Both the position numbers and the translations under genes were made by a program. 64,000 bases of DNA from Spinellus fusiger. Its lineage: Eukaryota; Mucoromycota; Mucoromycetes; Mucorales; Phycomycetaceae. Below, piece by piece: positions 46,191-58,160 of this stretch. Under the pieces are notes generated by a model that ran no database searches, was not told the origin of the DNA, and was given only the letters and a program-made list of their open reading frames with translations. The stretch spans positions 372,001 through 436,000 of the forward strand of contig JALLLS010000004.1 in NCBI GenBank assembly GCA_025094145.1, in the 5' to 3' direction. Within the stretch, counting starts at the first letter, position 1. Every line of letters starts with the position of its first letter.

Positions 46191-47730
46191 TATTACATAA
46201 ACTATTACTGTATATTTTTTGTAGCTCAATAGCTGTCTATTATCTACAGAACTAGCACACTGTTTAATAATTTAGTAAGTAATACTCAAAAGACGTTTAA
46301 ATAGTATAAAATTCTGTACATTTGACCCAAAAAAATTCTGAGCCCTATATGTCATTCTTGGATTTATCCGAGAGAAGAGACTGTGAAGCATAATACTGAT
46401 ATTTATACAAACAATAAGAAGTTAGAGAAGATAATGACACTGTACTATAGAAGAGTCAAACGAGATAGCAATTTCCTTTACTGCTTGTATGGTGCAGAGA
46501 TACTAAGTACTTGTATACTAACTGTCAATTATTCATTAAATACTTCCTGCATTTTTTTATTGATATATGGATCATGAGAGACCTTTATTTAATTTACTCT
46601 CAACTTGGTCTAGATTTTTTCAGAAGGTGGTCCAATACTCTTATAATGTAATATATACTAGTCTTAGTCAGAGATAATAATAATGGATAGAATAACTTAG
46701 TATTTGGGTTTTGAGAATGTTGTTTTTTTAACCTACATTTTCAGGCCTTAATAGACCTTTCAATAGAACTGATACAGGACTGATAAAGGACTGATGTACA
46801 ATATCCGAAATAAGTAAAAGGCACTGGTGTTCTAGATATTAGTACAGCTTCCGTGGATCTTATTGTATCTCCAGTATAGCTCTAATGTATAGCCGGAGTA
46901 TAGAAAATAGAAGAAAATGGAACTAATGTGAACATTTCAACCCCAACATTTTATTTTTGGGAATTAATACACTATCTGCACAAACCAATTGTGTGCTTTC
47001 ATAATATAATATATCCCATCACTTAAACAAAGATCGTGCTGTATTTGCAGGAAATGCGACAATCAGCTCAAATATTTTTCTATTGAGAAAGTGTGCTATT
47101 GATTTGTGAAGATGATGTACATCGCTATCTACACCTAATTGGTATTCCTAATACACTGAATTTAAATAAACAATAAGTATAATCGGAGACATAATTACTA
47201 TACACCTACACCTTAGTCATGAATATATTAAAATATTATAATACTACTCTTACATCTTTATTTGGTGGTTTTTATATAATAAATCGAACATCTTATTCAT
47301 ATCTACCATACTATGTAATAAATTAGTGTTCATTATCTAATATTAGGCCCGAGAAGAGAAGAGGGTTTGATAGCTATTGTTTGTTTAAACTTTTTGCAGA
47401 TTAAAAGAATAAAAGGTTTAATGGCATAAAAAACAGTATTGATATTAAGTGGTTTTTATCCAAATATTTTCTAGAACACAAGGAAAATCTTTCTGAGAAA
47501 ATAATAGCTAGAGAAAGATAAACTGAACTATGATCAATTATATAACATCATAGCCCTAGAAATAGATCTATAAATCAAATCCATATACAATCTAGACTGA
47601 CAATACCTCCGAAAAATACTTCCGAATGACTGAATAAATCAAACAAACTAATAAAGAATGAAACGAAAACTAGGATATTTTCTTTTCTTTTTCTTTTCTT
47701 TTGTAACTTTTAAGAATTTGTTTAGCTTCT
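46191..47730. other. AT-rich spacer
   Basis: I see nothing supportable in about 1.5 kb. Short direct repeats of GGACTGAT occur at about 46770-46795. Confidence 0.45.
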
Positions 47731-47734
47731 ATAA

Positions 47735-48105
47735 TTAAAGGCAGTGAAAGATCTAAGAGATGTGTAGAACTCGAGAGAGAGCCGCTACGAACACAAAGAT
47801 CACACACAAAAGAGGGAATTGGGGATGTACTTAACGGAGTATTCTTTCTGAATTAGAAGAAAGAGTGATACCAAAGACCAAAGAGCATGTAACCTACGGT
47901 GTTACGAGGAATGGAAAGGAGATAGTGACAATAATGAAAAGGGAGAAAAGAGAGAATACTGTCCGTTTCAATATTTAGAGCGACATGGCTCTACACTACG
48001 ATTCAGAAAATATAAAGAACGATTATTGTTTATTAGAGAGGTCTATCCTATGATATATATCCACAATATTTACAATGGAATACTAGCTCTAGGCGTCTAA
48101 CTATT
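47735..48105 (+). pseudogene. Unassigned coding relic
   Basis: One plus-strand frame shows SRESRYEHKDHTQKRELGMY, a TGA, then RRKSDTKDQRACNLRCYEEW and EYCPFQYLERHGSTLRFRKY, ending at a TAA. It is less AT-rich than its flanks and rich in charged residues, which suggests former coding sequence. I could not name a family. Confidence 0.25.
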
Positions 48106-48770
48106 TCATTTAAACTGATCAGCGTCTCATTGCATTCCAAGTCAACAGATAGACAGGAGTGTCTATCATTACATTTTCTTAAGAGAACTTTCATAGTCAA
48201 AAGTGGGCAACAACAAATTTAATAGCAGATATAAATAGTTGTGCCCTTAAAGACTTAACCGCAGCAGATATATAAGTAGCACAATAGATATGTTTTATTT
48301 ACAAGACAAAAGCATTAAAAAGATACAACTACTAATCGAGTTTTTTCTCCAAACAATTTGTACATCTATTTTTTCTTTTCGTATACTATGAAATTAAAGA
48401 AAAGGTTTACAATTTCACTAATTTTTTTTTCAATAATTTTCGATGGATATTTAGCCTATGAGTCAACGTTTTAGTAGATTATATTATGAATAAGTCTTTA
48501 ATCTTTAATAAGAAAACAAAACAAAGAGATCGTAGAAAGCTTTTCTTTAATTTCATATTATACATAGACCTGAGAATTTAGTACACAAAAAAAGGGGGGG
48601 AGAATACAAAATAACAATTTCGAGATGCAGATCATTTAGAAAGAAAGAAAAAATATTAGTATTTTACTGCGGCAGTATCTTAGAATTATATGACATAAAA
48701 TTACCTTATATATTTCAAAATAAGAATGTAGTTTATTATAGTTGATAGTAGAATAATGTCTTTTCACTTT
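48106..48770. other. AT-rich spacer
   Basis: Nothing recognised. A G7 run lies at about 48594-48600. Confidence 0.4.
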
Positions 48771-49191
48771 CAGTTGATTTTTTTTTTAAAAAAATTTGGT
48801 CAAAGGTTTAAACAAAAAAAAACAACTTGATTAAAGAATGACTATTAAACTTTTAATAAATAACTAATAGCCACTTGGCCCACTGTGGGCCATGACTGAT
48901 AGCCCTTTGGGTATGCAGATCAAGCCAATGCTTATCAGAATTGTGTTTTACAGTGTTGATATCTATTTTTGGGATTCAGACTTTGAAGTAGCATTATAGT
49001 GTTCGGTGAAAGAATGCGTCCGACAAAAGGACGTAACTATTTTTTATTTTACAAATTGCTAACCGCTAAGGAGCTCTTTTTTAATATACTAGTAGCCACT
49101 TGTTTTAATATATACTGTTTTTTAATATATAAGATAAGATATATTGTTTGTTTAAACCTTTGACCGATTTTTTTTAAAAAAAAATCAACTG
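48771..49191. repeat. Inverted-repeat element enclosing a dispersed repeat
   Basis: About 46-bp arms at 48771-48817 and 49146-49191 are near-perfect reverse complements (CAGTTGATTTTTTT..., GGTCAAAGGTTTAAACAAA). They enclose about 330 bp. The interior 48860-49040 is the reverse copy of the repeat at 42160-42330 and contains the palindrome GGCCCACTGTGGGCC. It looks like a non-autonomous DNA element. No target duplication is visible. Confidence 0.5.
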
Positions 49192-50598
49192 GGAGTGGAG
49201 AGACTCGATTAATTACTTTATCAGAAGCCTTTCTATTCATTTTCTCAGTAAAGGTTTGAATTTTCTAATTTAAGTAACTCATAGATTGGTATCAGTAGAG
49301 TTATTATCTAAAAGTGAAAAGTTATCCGAGTTTTTGATAGAGATATTATATTGCCTTTGGAAATAATTGTATTCATTTTACACAATAAGAATTCCTGGTA
49401 TAAATATAAATAAACATAAATAAACATAAATAAATAAATAAAACTATAAATAAAACTATAAATAAAACTATTACAAATAGACTTGCTTTCTCTGTATTCA
49501 TCAAACGTAGTTTTTGTGGTCTCTTTATTCAATAATTGGTATAAGGTTCAAATTAAGGTTTAAAGACAAACAAATATTCTTGTTTCTTTTACTTAATCAG
49601 TTAAAAAACGAAAAATATTATAGTAAAGTTAAGAAAATCAAAAGTATATTAATAATGGCTATACTTTAACATCCATTTATACATATAGTAACATAATAAT
49701 AATAAAATCAATGTGTTATAGACCTTACTAACAGATATAAATTAAATAAATTGCTTGGTGACTATTAGTAATACTAAGAAATAAAATAAGTACAGTCAGG
49801 CTGTACAAGGTATACATATTGAGAAGAGAAACGAAAAAAAGAATGTTTTTAAGAGATAAATATATTGTTTATTTTAGTCATATGTTTAAAATATAATTTA
49901 TCTTTATTTTTAACACTAAGAATCTTAGCACAATAGGTAAACATGTTGATAGCTTTAGGTATAATATAAATATGGATGGATATTTACAAATATATAAATC
50001 CAGGACTTTGGATTGATTGACATGCATAATTTACCCAAAAAGGCCTAAATGATGATTTACAGACAGCTGGAGAAGATACAAAAGGCGTTTTAAAATTAAG
50101 AATCTCTTGGCTATCTGATCCTAGCACTGCATCCCTTGGCTCATTCTATTAGAATATTGGCGCTACCAACCCAATCCCACATATTTAAGCAAAAGGAATA
50201 GTAATATTCTGTTCAATAGTTAGTAGACCTTATACAATTTCTATCTAGAACGGGGAAGTGTAAAGAAATTACTTTATCTTAATAATGATATCTCATATAT
50301 GATCAGTGTATATGTGACTTGTAGACATATTTATAAATCACTTTGTTGCTACTCATCTGCACATGTATGTATCTTAAAATAAAAAGCAAGAGATAGAATT
50401 CTGTTGAAAGTGATATTTTCTGCTTGTAATGAGTCTGCTATCAACAAGGCTTATCAACCAAGTGTCTAGGAATAGACACTAATCAGCATTGCTTGTAGTA
50501 TACTTGCACTAAAATTCATATTTCATTTTTACAATCGGCTAGAGTGAAATATATTGAATATTAATATGACATCACTTCATTCAAAGGTTATTTTTGAA
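49192..50598. other. AT-rich spacer
   Basis: No gene is recognised. Simple sequence rich in ATAAATAAACATAAA units lies at about 49405-49470. Confidence 0.45.
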
Positions 50599-52350
50599 CT
50601 TTCTGCTTGAGGCATGTATTTACCATGGAAGCATCTCGGAGGTAAGGCTTAGCTGGATTTCGGAGTTCAATAGCTGCCTTGGCATAGGCTATACCATTTT
50701 TAATAAAGGTAATAATATACACACCCAAAGATTTTTGGGATATATAAAGAAATATCCTGAGAATAAAATTGCAATATTATTATGATTGGCTAATGTGTTT
50801 TAAAATACTTTTTCGCTGTCTAAATGAGCTATTTCAAACTCTACCTGCCTGTTTTAGCAATAGCTACTGACTTTGTAATTATAAAGTATAGAATTGGCTG
50901 TAAAGAGAAGAAATAGAACAAGAATCACCCCAAAATTACAACTCAGTCACTGCATTTATTGTTTAACATAATGTGTTAACTATAAGCCCATAGTATTTAC
51001 AGCATAACACTGCTTGAGAAAGATGTTTATTATAGAACACATTGAATTAACTCTAGTCATCATTGTCCATAAAATAGAACCAAACTTAATTATATTAAGA
51101 ACAGTGTATTTATTTATTGAATAAATATCTATAATCACCTCAATTATCTCATTGTAACTGGTATTAACAGTGATGCTTAATGATTACAAAGTATTGTTTC
51201 TAATACTGGACTTTAGGCCCAAGGCAAATAGAGTGTGAATTGTTTGACTTGTAAATTTGACGTGAATTTGACTTAAGAATTTTATGAGTAGAAGCTAGTG
51301 TATACCCCACTACAATAGAGAAAAGTTATTATTTGTTACTATATTTCCCTCCTCTTGTTATTTTCCACACTGCACATACAACTTAACACTCAAGTACTTG
51401 TCAAGATGAGCATAAATGAGCAAGGTAGTGTACCATTATTAACAAAGAGAAAAAATAGAAGGAGGTGATAGACACTACCAAAGACTATTCTGAAAGTAAA
51501 AAAGGTAAGCAGTGTCTTCATCTGGGCTATGGCTTATTCTAATGTACAAGACACTCAATGTATTGTTATTAGGCAAGTAAAGATTCCTTTCAAGTCAGTC
51601 TCAGGTTGTCATCTATACTATCTAGAGTCTCTAGGGTATACTCCTGAGCATAGCTATCTATCTCTCAAGAATAAAGCACAATGCTTTTAGGATATAGATT
51701 CTATTGCTATGAAGGAATAAGCCTAGAACAACAGTAGCTATAGTAACAGTATAGTATTAGCTACAGTATTATTAGCTATATTATTATAATAAACAATTTT
51801 ATTCACAAATAATTTTGCTCATAAACAATATTTTTTATTGATAATACAATTTGATATTGAGCTATTCCACAAAAAGAAAGAAATATTTGGATAACTATAA
51901 ACCTTTGATTTTAAACACAGTTCCATATATGGGCAAAATTTGGGATATACGTAACAGAAAATGATGTGCACCTTTAAACACCCGAAAAATCTTTGGGTGT
52001 GTAGGCAATTCCTGACAAAGGCTTTAGTGACCTGGACAATGCGCTCTACACAGAACCCAAAAAAGATTATGTCAGTGTTGAAGAAAATAAGAATAGTATT
52101 CATCAGTTTAACATAAGTAATATATTCTACAGAAATTAATACCCTCAGCAAATAGTACTGTTACTGTTACAAAGATAGTCATAAACAAACCTATTGCCTT
52201 GACCACCCCAACAACTAGAGTTTCTACTAAGTGTAACCATCCAGTTACACTAAAATCAAATGTCCTTGTATTTCTGCCTGCAAAACTAAGTCCCATAAGC
52301 AACATGCCAAGAATGTAGAATAGGAAGAAGTAGCAAAAAAAGGACAACAT
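50599..52350 (-). pseudogene. Membrane-protein gene split by element A4
   Basis: On the minus strand a start at 52350 opens MLSFFCYFFLFYILGMLLMG, a polar stretch (RNTRTFDFSVTGWLHLVETL) and a second hydrophobic segment (GLFMTIFVTVTVLFAE). A GT-AG intron (about 52056-52144) would join to ERIVQVTKAFVRNC. At that point element A4 begins (52001). On its other side a reading continues with NGIAYAKAAIELRNPAKPYL and DASMVNTCLKQKVQK, with a stop near 50599. The halves share orientation and protein-like composition but are one frame apart, so there is a shift or an intron I missed. I read it as one small gene with two or more membrane helices, broken by the transposon. The family is unknown. Confidence 0.4.
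50720..52001 (-). mobile_element. TIR element of family A, copy A4 (uninterrupted)
   Basis: This is the cleanest family member at 1282 bp. The left end is CACACCCAAAGATTTTTGGG, and the right end is the complement of CACACCCAAAGATTTTTCGG, with TA on both sides (50718-50719, 52002-52003). Subterminal ATATATAAAGAAATATC marks one end, as in A1-A3. The interior follows A2. No intact frame and no transposase motif. Its insertion splits the membrane-protein reading frame described for 50599-52350. Confidence 0.75.
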
Positions 52351-52459
52351 AAGTTAGGAGAGAGGCCGGGGTTAGAATAATTGAATGTCGAGACCCAAGA
52401 AGTATACATCTACAACTAGACATATAAGCTTTAATACATACACTAGTATCATCATAAAA

Positions 52460-52794
52460 TGTCGGCCTTTTCTCTGACAGCTAACATGACAGTACTAACT
52501 GCAATGACTTGATGATATCGGATAATCACTTTTCATAAATAGATATATCGATCATCCCAGTCAATAGAAACACAAACTGCCTAAACGGGACCACATGGTA
52601 GAAGATGAGTTAGTTAGCAAGGCGTATATCTAAGGGATGATACTCTATCAAGAAGGGGCTTTCCATAGCTTTTATTAGTAGATAGCAGTAATTAGAAAAG
52701 TATAAAATACGTGTGAAAGACCTATCAATAAAGAGAAGACTTTGTTTACTCTTTGAACTGTCCGGATTTCCTTTGGTTAAAGCCAAAGAGGACA
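52460..52794 (+). repeat. LTR-like repeat, diverged
   Basis: The end matches the other LTR-like repeats: AAGTATAAAATACGTG (TATA-like), AATAAAGAG, CTGTCCGGATTTCCTTTGG and a final AGAGGACA. The left boundary is uncertain. TGTCGGCC at 52460 is the nearest plausible TG start and would make it about 335 bp rather than 255. No flanking retroelement domains. Confidence 0.4.
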
Positions 52795-53256
52795 ATGAGA
52801 ACACCTGATTATGTCTGTCGTTCATGGATAATCTTATTATTTATAAAAAAAATACCTTATTGTGCTATAAAATACATAGGCCTCATCATCAATCTGTCAT
52901 TTTAATTCACTAAAAACTCTTTATCAAAAGATAAACATGCCCTCCTAATAAAGATATCTTATATTTCTTATCATAGCAATCTATTCTATGTTATTCTACT
53001 TTATCATTGTAAATATTATTCCTTGAAGAGAGAGTTTCTCTACATCCTATACCCTTTTCTTATTTTGTATATACTATCTTCCAAAAATAGTGTAGTTTAC
53101 ATATTTAGGATCGTCAATTAATTAGGGGTGATCTCAACATGTTGCCTCATACTCAATCTCAACACACTCTTGTACGCATTTTTTCTATGACACACACTAT
53201 TCTTGATACAGTCATGCCTCTATAAATATATACTATTGTCATACATATTTTAGGCG
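52795..53256. other. AT-rich spacer
   Basis: Nothing recognised. It ends at the first copy of the LINE target duplication. Confidence 0.4.
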
Positions 53257-53273
53257 TATTTATCTTTTACAGT
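53257..53273. repeat. Target-site duplication of the ORF1-only LINE, left copy
   Basis: TATTTATCTTTTACAGT is repeated exactly at 54802-54818. A 17-bp duplication bracketing a LINE-type insert is what target-primed reverse transcription leaves. Confidence 0.8.
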
Positions 53274-54801
53274 TCAAAGTATTTTTATTTTTGGGTGTTG
53301 GTTGCTATTCGCGCATTGGGCATGTTAGCCACCCTATGAGAACTTTTGAACAATTAAGATATACATATAAACACTTTCAAATACAAAAGTGGAAAAAATA
53401 AATGCAATGAAAAAAGAAACAGAAAGATAAGAGTATATAAAACCTCGAAATGAGGGAAAAAATGAAGAGAAATATGAGAAATGAGAGAAAATGAGAGAAA
53501 ATGACAATGCAGACATAGACATTAGTTTGAGCCTAATCCCACAAGCTTTCAATAGACCAAAGATTGGTCTATTTACAAGTCTTGTTGGGTGTGTTGATTG
53601 TTTCCCTCGACTCCTTCCATGGCTGAGTCAGACCCAAATGCCTGGAGGGCTTCTTTTTCAAGGGTGGCGGGAGGGCTGGTGACTGTGGCCTTGGCCTTGA
53701 GGTCTGCCAAGAGCTTCTCAAAGGCAATGGTGGATAGACGGGGTGTGGCAATGCTTGAGCCAAAGTGGCGAGCAATGCTGTACCCTAAATGAGTGGGGGC
53801 ACGAAGACAAGTGTTGGACACTCTTTGCTCAAAGAGTTTTTGGGCCATTACAACCTTGGTGCTATCTGACTCCTGCTGGAGCTTAGGGTCTGCAATCACC
53901 GTTGCAGCTACTGGATTAAAGCTTGCCTGTGGCTTGATCTTTGATTTCTCGAGTTTCTCCTCGAGTTCTTACTTGAAGCTACTGTGTACAAGCAGTGCAA
54001 TTGTACCCCTTGCTGGGAAGTGGATGTCTATAATCCGTGACTGTTGGATCTTCAGTGATCTCAACATCTTGCGAATCTGGCCGTACTTGAGGTAGCGGCG
54101 ACAGGGCAAGTATACAAAGTCGTATACTGAGGGCCCAGTAGGCTCTTGTAAGGCCCGAACTGTTTGTGCTCTAAGCACTGCTCTGGCCTTTGCTGTCTTC
54201 TTTGGTGGTGAGGCGTTCTTTTTAGCCATGTTGGCATAAGTGACAGTAGCTTTTTCTATGGCATCTGTGGGTTTCACTGTGGGGATGGGTGTGGGAGTAG
54301 GGGCGGGAGGTGATTTGGATGCATTATCTACACTCTTGGCATTGATCTGAGCCTGGAGAGATGTAATAAGGTCGTCTTTGACCTTGACTTGTGCCTCCAA
54401 TTCCTGCATGCGGAGTCCAATTGTTGCCATTTGTCTCTGAATATCTGACAGAAATGCCATCATCTGCTGGGTGAATGTATCAGACTTTTCTACCTCAGTC
54501 ATTTGATACTCGTAAGTATTTGCACGAGTGCGTTTGGTAAGTAGTCTGGGTTTTCTGCTGTTTGAGTTAGGAATGGTGGTGGCAGTGGTGGCCTCAGACA
54601 CAAGGGTCTGACAGGTGCTGGTACAGGAGGTTGCTTGATGGTTGGTGGTTGGCCAGGATCCATAGTTGGTGTATCCAATGTGTACTGTGTACTATGTGGG
54701 TGGATGGGGATTGTTGTTGATGGATGGATGTTACTTATGTTGAGTTTTGCTATTTGTATTTTTACTCTTTTGGGGTAATATTGATTACACGAAAGAGCCC
54801 T
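53274..54801 (-). mobile_element. ORF1-only LINE (internal deletion, HAL1-like)
   Basis: This is a 1.5-kb LINE derivative on the minus strand, bounded by a 17-bp target duplication. The 5' end GGGCTCTTTCGTG is followed by an ORF1 that starts at 54601 (MSEATTATTIPNSNSRKP). It has a predicted coiled coil (about residues 45-85, FLSDIQRQMATIGLRMQELE), a Pro/Thr linker, YANMAKKNASPPKK and a domain TGPSVYDFVYLPCRRYLKYG. A stop after HSSFK at 53969 and then a continuing frame (53899-53573: QESDSTKVVMAQKLFEQRVS) give about 330 residues in all. Instead of ORF2 the sequence passes straight to the 3' end, homologous to the LINE tails in the palindrome arms. Endonuclease and RT are missing, so it depended on another LINE. 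The ORF1 is notably less AT-rich than its flanks. Confidence 0.85.
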
Positions 54802-54818
54802 TATTTATCTTTTACAGT
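54802..54818. repeat. Target-site duplication of the ORF1-only LINE, right copy
   Basis: Exact second copy of the 17 bp at 53257-53273, directly beyond the 5' end of the element. Confidence 0.8.
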
Positions 54819-55456
54819 AACCCAAAAAAAAATATTAAGAATTTGGAGAGCCCTGAGCCTTAGTAAAATAGTTTACTCTAAAAACCACTGAAAGTATGAG
54901 TGAAGTTAATGTTATAAAAATAAACAAATATCTTTAAACAAGAAAAGGTATTTGTTAGATAGTATGAGTGAAGATACTGCCATTCACCTTGGAAATTCGA
55001 AACTTGTCTACATTCACCAATAATTTCTGTCCATTTATATAATAATTTTTAATGTTTAGTATAATATGGCGGTCAATCCAGTACACAGTTTTTTCTTTTC
55101 TTTTGCTTCTTGTACAGGAAGCAATCACAGATAGACAGACCGGTTTGGACTCAAACTTCTTCTTTTAATAACTTTTAGTTGTCTGCAGGTTGATGGTTAT
55201 GACAGAGTAGATAGTAGTTTAAAGATAACTGTGCACAAATCATTGTATTTATTAGGATGCAATTCATTTCAATCTTTCTATGTATGAAGATGATCCTGTT
55301 CTCTAGTATGAGAAATGTATCTCGCTTTATCATTCTAGTGAATTGTATATGAGTTCACAGTAAGAAAGAAAGTTCATATACTTCTGTAGCATTGTGATTG
55401 AATTATCCACAGCTAGCACATTTAACAGAACCTTCTTCCTGTCTTCTATGACTGTA
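54819..55456. other. AT-rich spacer
   Basis: No gene or element is recognised in about 640 bp. It ends at the TA target of the next Tc1 element. Confidence 0.4.
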
Positions 55457-56833
55457 CAGTCCCATGTAATAAGTGACTAAAAAAATCAATTTTTATTTAT
55501 TTTATTTTATTTTTGAAAAATAAGGGCATATCTATCAGTCTAAGATGTTCATAATAAATGGTTCATGGAATAACACAGGATTTGAAACAGTTGTTCTTTA
55601 GATGATTTTATACATTCTTATTATAAATATGCTACAAAGTACTTTGTAACAAAGCCTCTATTCTTCATCGCAGCAGAGCACCTCTTTGGCATGCTATCCA
55701 CTAAATTTCTGGGAAATTTATTTGGAATCTTCTCCCATTTACTATGCAAGCATCGTTTAAGCTGCTTTGTATTGGTTATGCTTATTCGACGCGGCTTGAT
55801 CTTCTTTTCAAGATAAGCCCAGACATGCTCAATTGGATTAAGATCTATACTTTGTGCAGACCAAAAATCAAAACCTTTAATCATACATCTCTCTTGTTTG
55901 TACCATCTACTATATGCTCTTGTGTGGCAAGGAGCGCCGTCTTCTTGGAAGAGCATGGTCTCATCGAGGTCCTCTTCCAATTTGTAGAACCAGGGAAGAA
56001 ATCATTTGGCAAGTACATTGACATACTTGTCTTGATTAACTGATCCCTCCAAGAGTACAAGAGGTCCTACACCTCCACGCCAAAAGCAACCCCATACCAT
56101 GACTGAGCCCTTGCCATACTTGTATGTCCTTTGCATATGACTCTCCTCATACCTTTCACCTCTCTTCCTGATTATTCTAGTCCCATTATCATTGCCCATA
56201 GATGTAAAACAGGATCTGTAAGATCAAATAACATTACTCTATCTCTCCAATGTCCAATCAGTCTTGTTTTTACACTATTATCATCGTCTTTGCTTGTGAG
56301 TAAGTGTCATACCAGGTTGTTTTGACAGTGAGCATGAAAAAACCCCGAGTTCATTAATGTATTTTAAAAATGTGCTACGGCAATTATCCACGCCTGTATC
56401 ATTCATATTTTTAAATGATATGCAATTGTTCGCATAGGGTTTCTGCGAATAGACAAAACTATAGCTAGTTTTGAGATAGATGAAACCTTTTCATGTCTTC
56501 CTGTACGCATTTTGGGTCGAGTTATGCCTTTGTGTTTATACAATAAGACACTCCTGCCCACTGTACTCTTTGGGAGGTCGATATTGTCAGCAATCTCTTG
56601 ATAAGTAGCATATCATTCCCATTGTCCTATGATTTGACCTCTAATAAACATATCATGCTCTCTCATTTTGGTGGGACTATCTTCATGTTCTTGACTAAGA
56701 CTCAGCTGATTTTCATTGCTTAAGGCCATTTTTTGAATAAATTAGAAAAGAAAAGAAAAAGACCTCTATTTTATTTTTGAAGAATAAAAAATAGAAATTT
56801 ATCTTTTGTCTAGTCAATTATTACATGGGACTG
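55457..56833 (-). mobile_element. Tc1/mariner-type element, family A, copy 3
   Basis: A full-length 1377-bp element has inverted ends CAGTCCCATGTAATAAGTGAC and CAGTCCCATGTAATAATTGAC, flanked by TA (55455-55456, 56834-56835). The transposase starts at 56729 (MALSNENQLSLSQ). The helix-turn-helix TYQEIADNIDLPKSTVGRS is clear, preceded by a TGA. The first catalytic site reads stop-SYRS, so Asp is lost as in copy 2. QEDGAPCHTR and DLNPIEHVWAYL keep the second Asp and Glu. The C-terminus is open here to 55621 (KPRRISITNTKQLKR...MKNRGFVTKYFVAYL) because the codon that is TGA in copies 1 and 2 is CGA here. It directly abuts the left edge of the Fanzor unit at about 56836. Confidence 0.9.
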
Positions 56834-56837
56834 TACA

Positions 56838-58160
56838 TAGGACAAGAGGGAATCCATCTCTGAATTTACTGAGATGTTATTATTGTATAGCTTTGATCTT
56901 TATAGCTTAAAGAGATATATATATAAGTAGCCTCAAAATCCATACTATGTAACTTTGAGAAATGTATCCTTTATTCTGTAATAGAAGGCAGTAAGGCTAT
57001 CAACAAGACCACTAGAGAGATGAATGTATAGATGCTCTGTCTCTAGAGGGGACAACAAAATAGAGTATTAGTACAAAGGCTAGTATAGGGAAATCAAAGA
57101 GGGTACCTGAACAGGAATACAACATACAATTTGATCACAACGGGTAACTAGGCAACTATTCTTTAAGCAATTCTTTTCTTTCTAGAATGTTGTTGCAGTC
57201 TGCATTACTTTGGTGGTTCTGATTAAGCAAATGACTTGTGAAAATTCGTTTTGTTCTCTTCTGTTCGAATATAAATACCTGCCAACCACACTGTCTGTTG
57301 TTCTTCATAACTTCTATCTTCTTTATTTTGTTTACCTTTGTCTGGCATATAAACCAATAGTTGTGATCTAGTGAGTATATGTTTATTATGTCTGAAATGT
57401 TAGTCAGTTTCTATTGTATATTCTTTTATTTTAATAAACCCAGTGAATCCGTTACAAAGGCAAGAAGGTGCCAGTGCAAGGGTAATACGAAACACATAGA
57501 GAGTATATTAATACATCTCAAACTAATTATTTTTACTGTTTTATTAGTGAGAAGGGGTATTGGCACCTAAAAAGACTGGAGTATGATCCTACCAAACTGC
57601 CAGTCGTTGCTTATGGCACAGGAATAAAGGTAAAAGATGGTGCCAAGTTCAAAGGTCATCGTGTTGGTTTGACAAGAATTTTATATCAATCATTGAAAAA
57701 GAGACAAAAAGATGGAGATCTTCTTGTGGTTGATGTCGATGAGCTCCTTACATCGAGAGTAAACATTATTGACCTCTTACCCAATATGAAAAGCTCTTCT
57801 AACAGTTCCTCTTATTTTTGTTCTCAAGATCTGCCACACTTATAACACAAATAACCTCACCGAGGTATTAGTAAATTTCAACAATATCCACGCTTACCAA
57901 GGTTGTGGAATTGTTTGGAGCAGAGATGTGAATGCATCAAATAATAGATATTCGTAGTATTATATCATATCACCACATCAAAGGTGGTTTCCACCATGAT
58001 TCAGATATTTACAGGTAAATCTACATAATAATCTTTATTTGTTTAAAAACTAACATGAATACATCTCAATTTACTTTTGCTCCTTTTCAAATCAATGTGT
58101 TATTTTTAAACAACTGTATTTCGACTATTTCCTTTCATATCCTAAAGATCTCCTGGTGTG
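56838..58160 (+). mobile_element. Fanzor-type nuclease relic, copy 3, with TATA-like promoter
   Basis: It is the same unit as at 15040-16416. A clear TATA-like GAATATAAATACC lies at about 57268, followed by a pyrimidine-rich leader and a donor-like CTAGTGAGT near 57367. From 57548 to 57843 one frame gives YWHLKRLEYDPTKLPVVAYG, FKGHRVGLTRILYQSLKKRQ and VVDVDELLTS. After a one-base shift the zinc ribbon is degraded (CHTY, YQGC), and the RuvC-III block reads IVWSRDVNAS with its Asp at 57925-57927. The segment behind it is shorter than in copy 2. The right end CTAAAGATCTCCTGGTGTG is followed by TA (58161-58162). The left side was cut or joined by the Tc1 element ending at 56833. Not functional. 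Confidence 0.72.

Noticed and set aside
53491..54095. Plus-strand frames opposite the LINE ORF1
   Set aside because: Antisense shadows; the minus strand carries the coherent LINE ORF1 and its target duplication fits that orientation.
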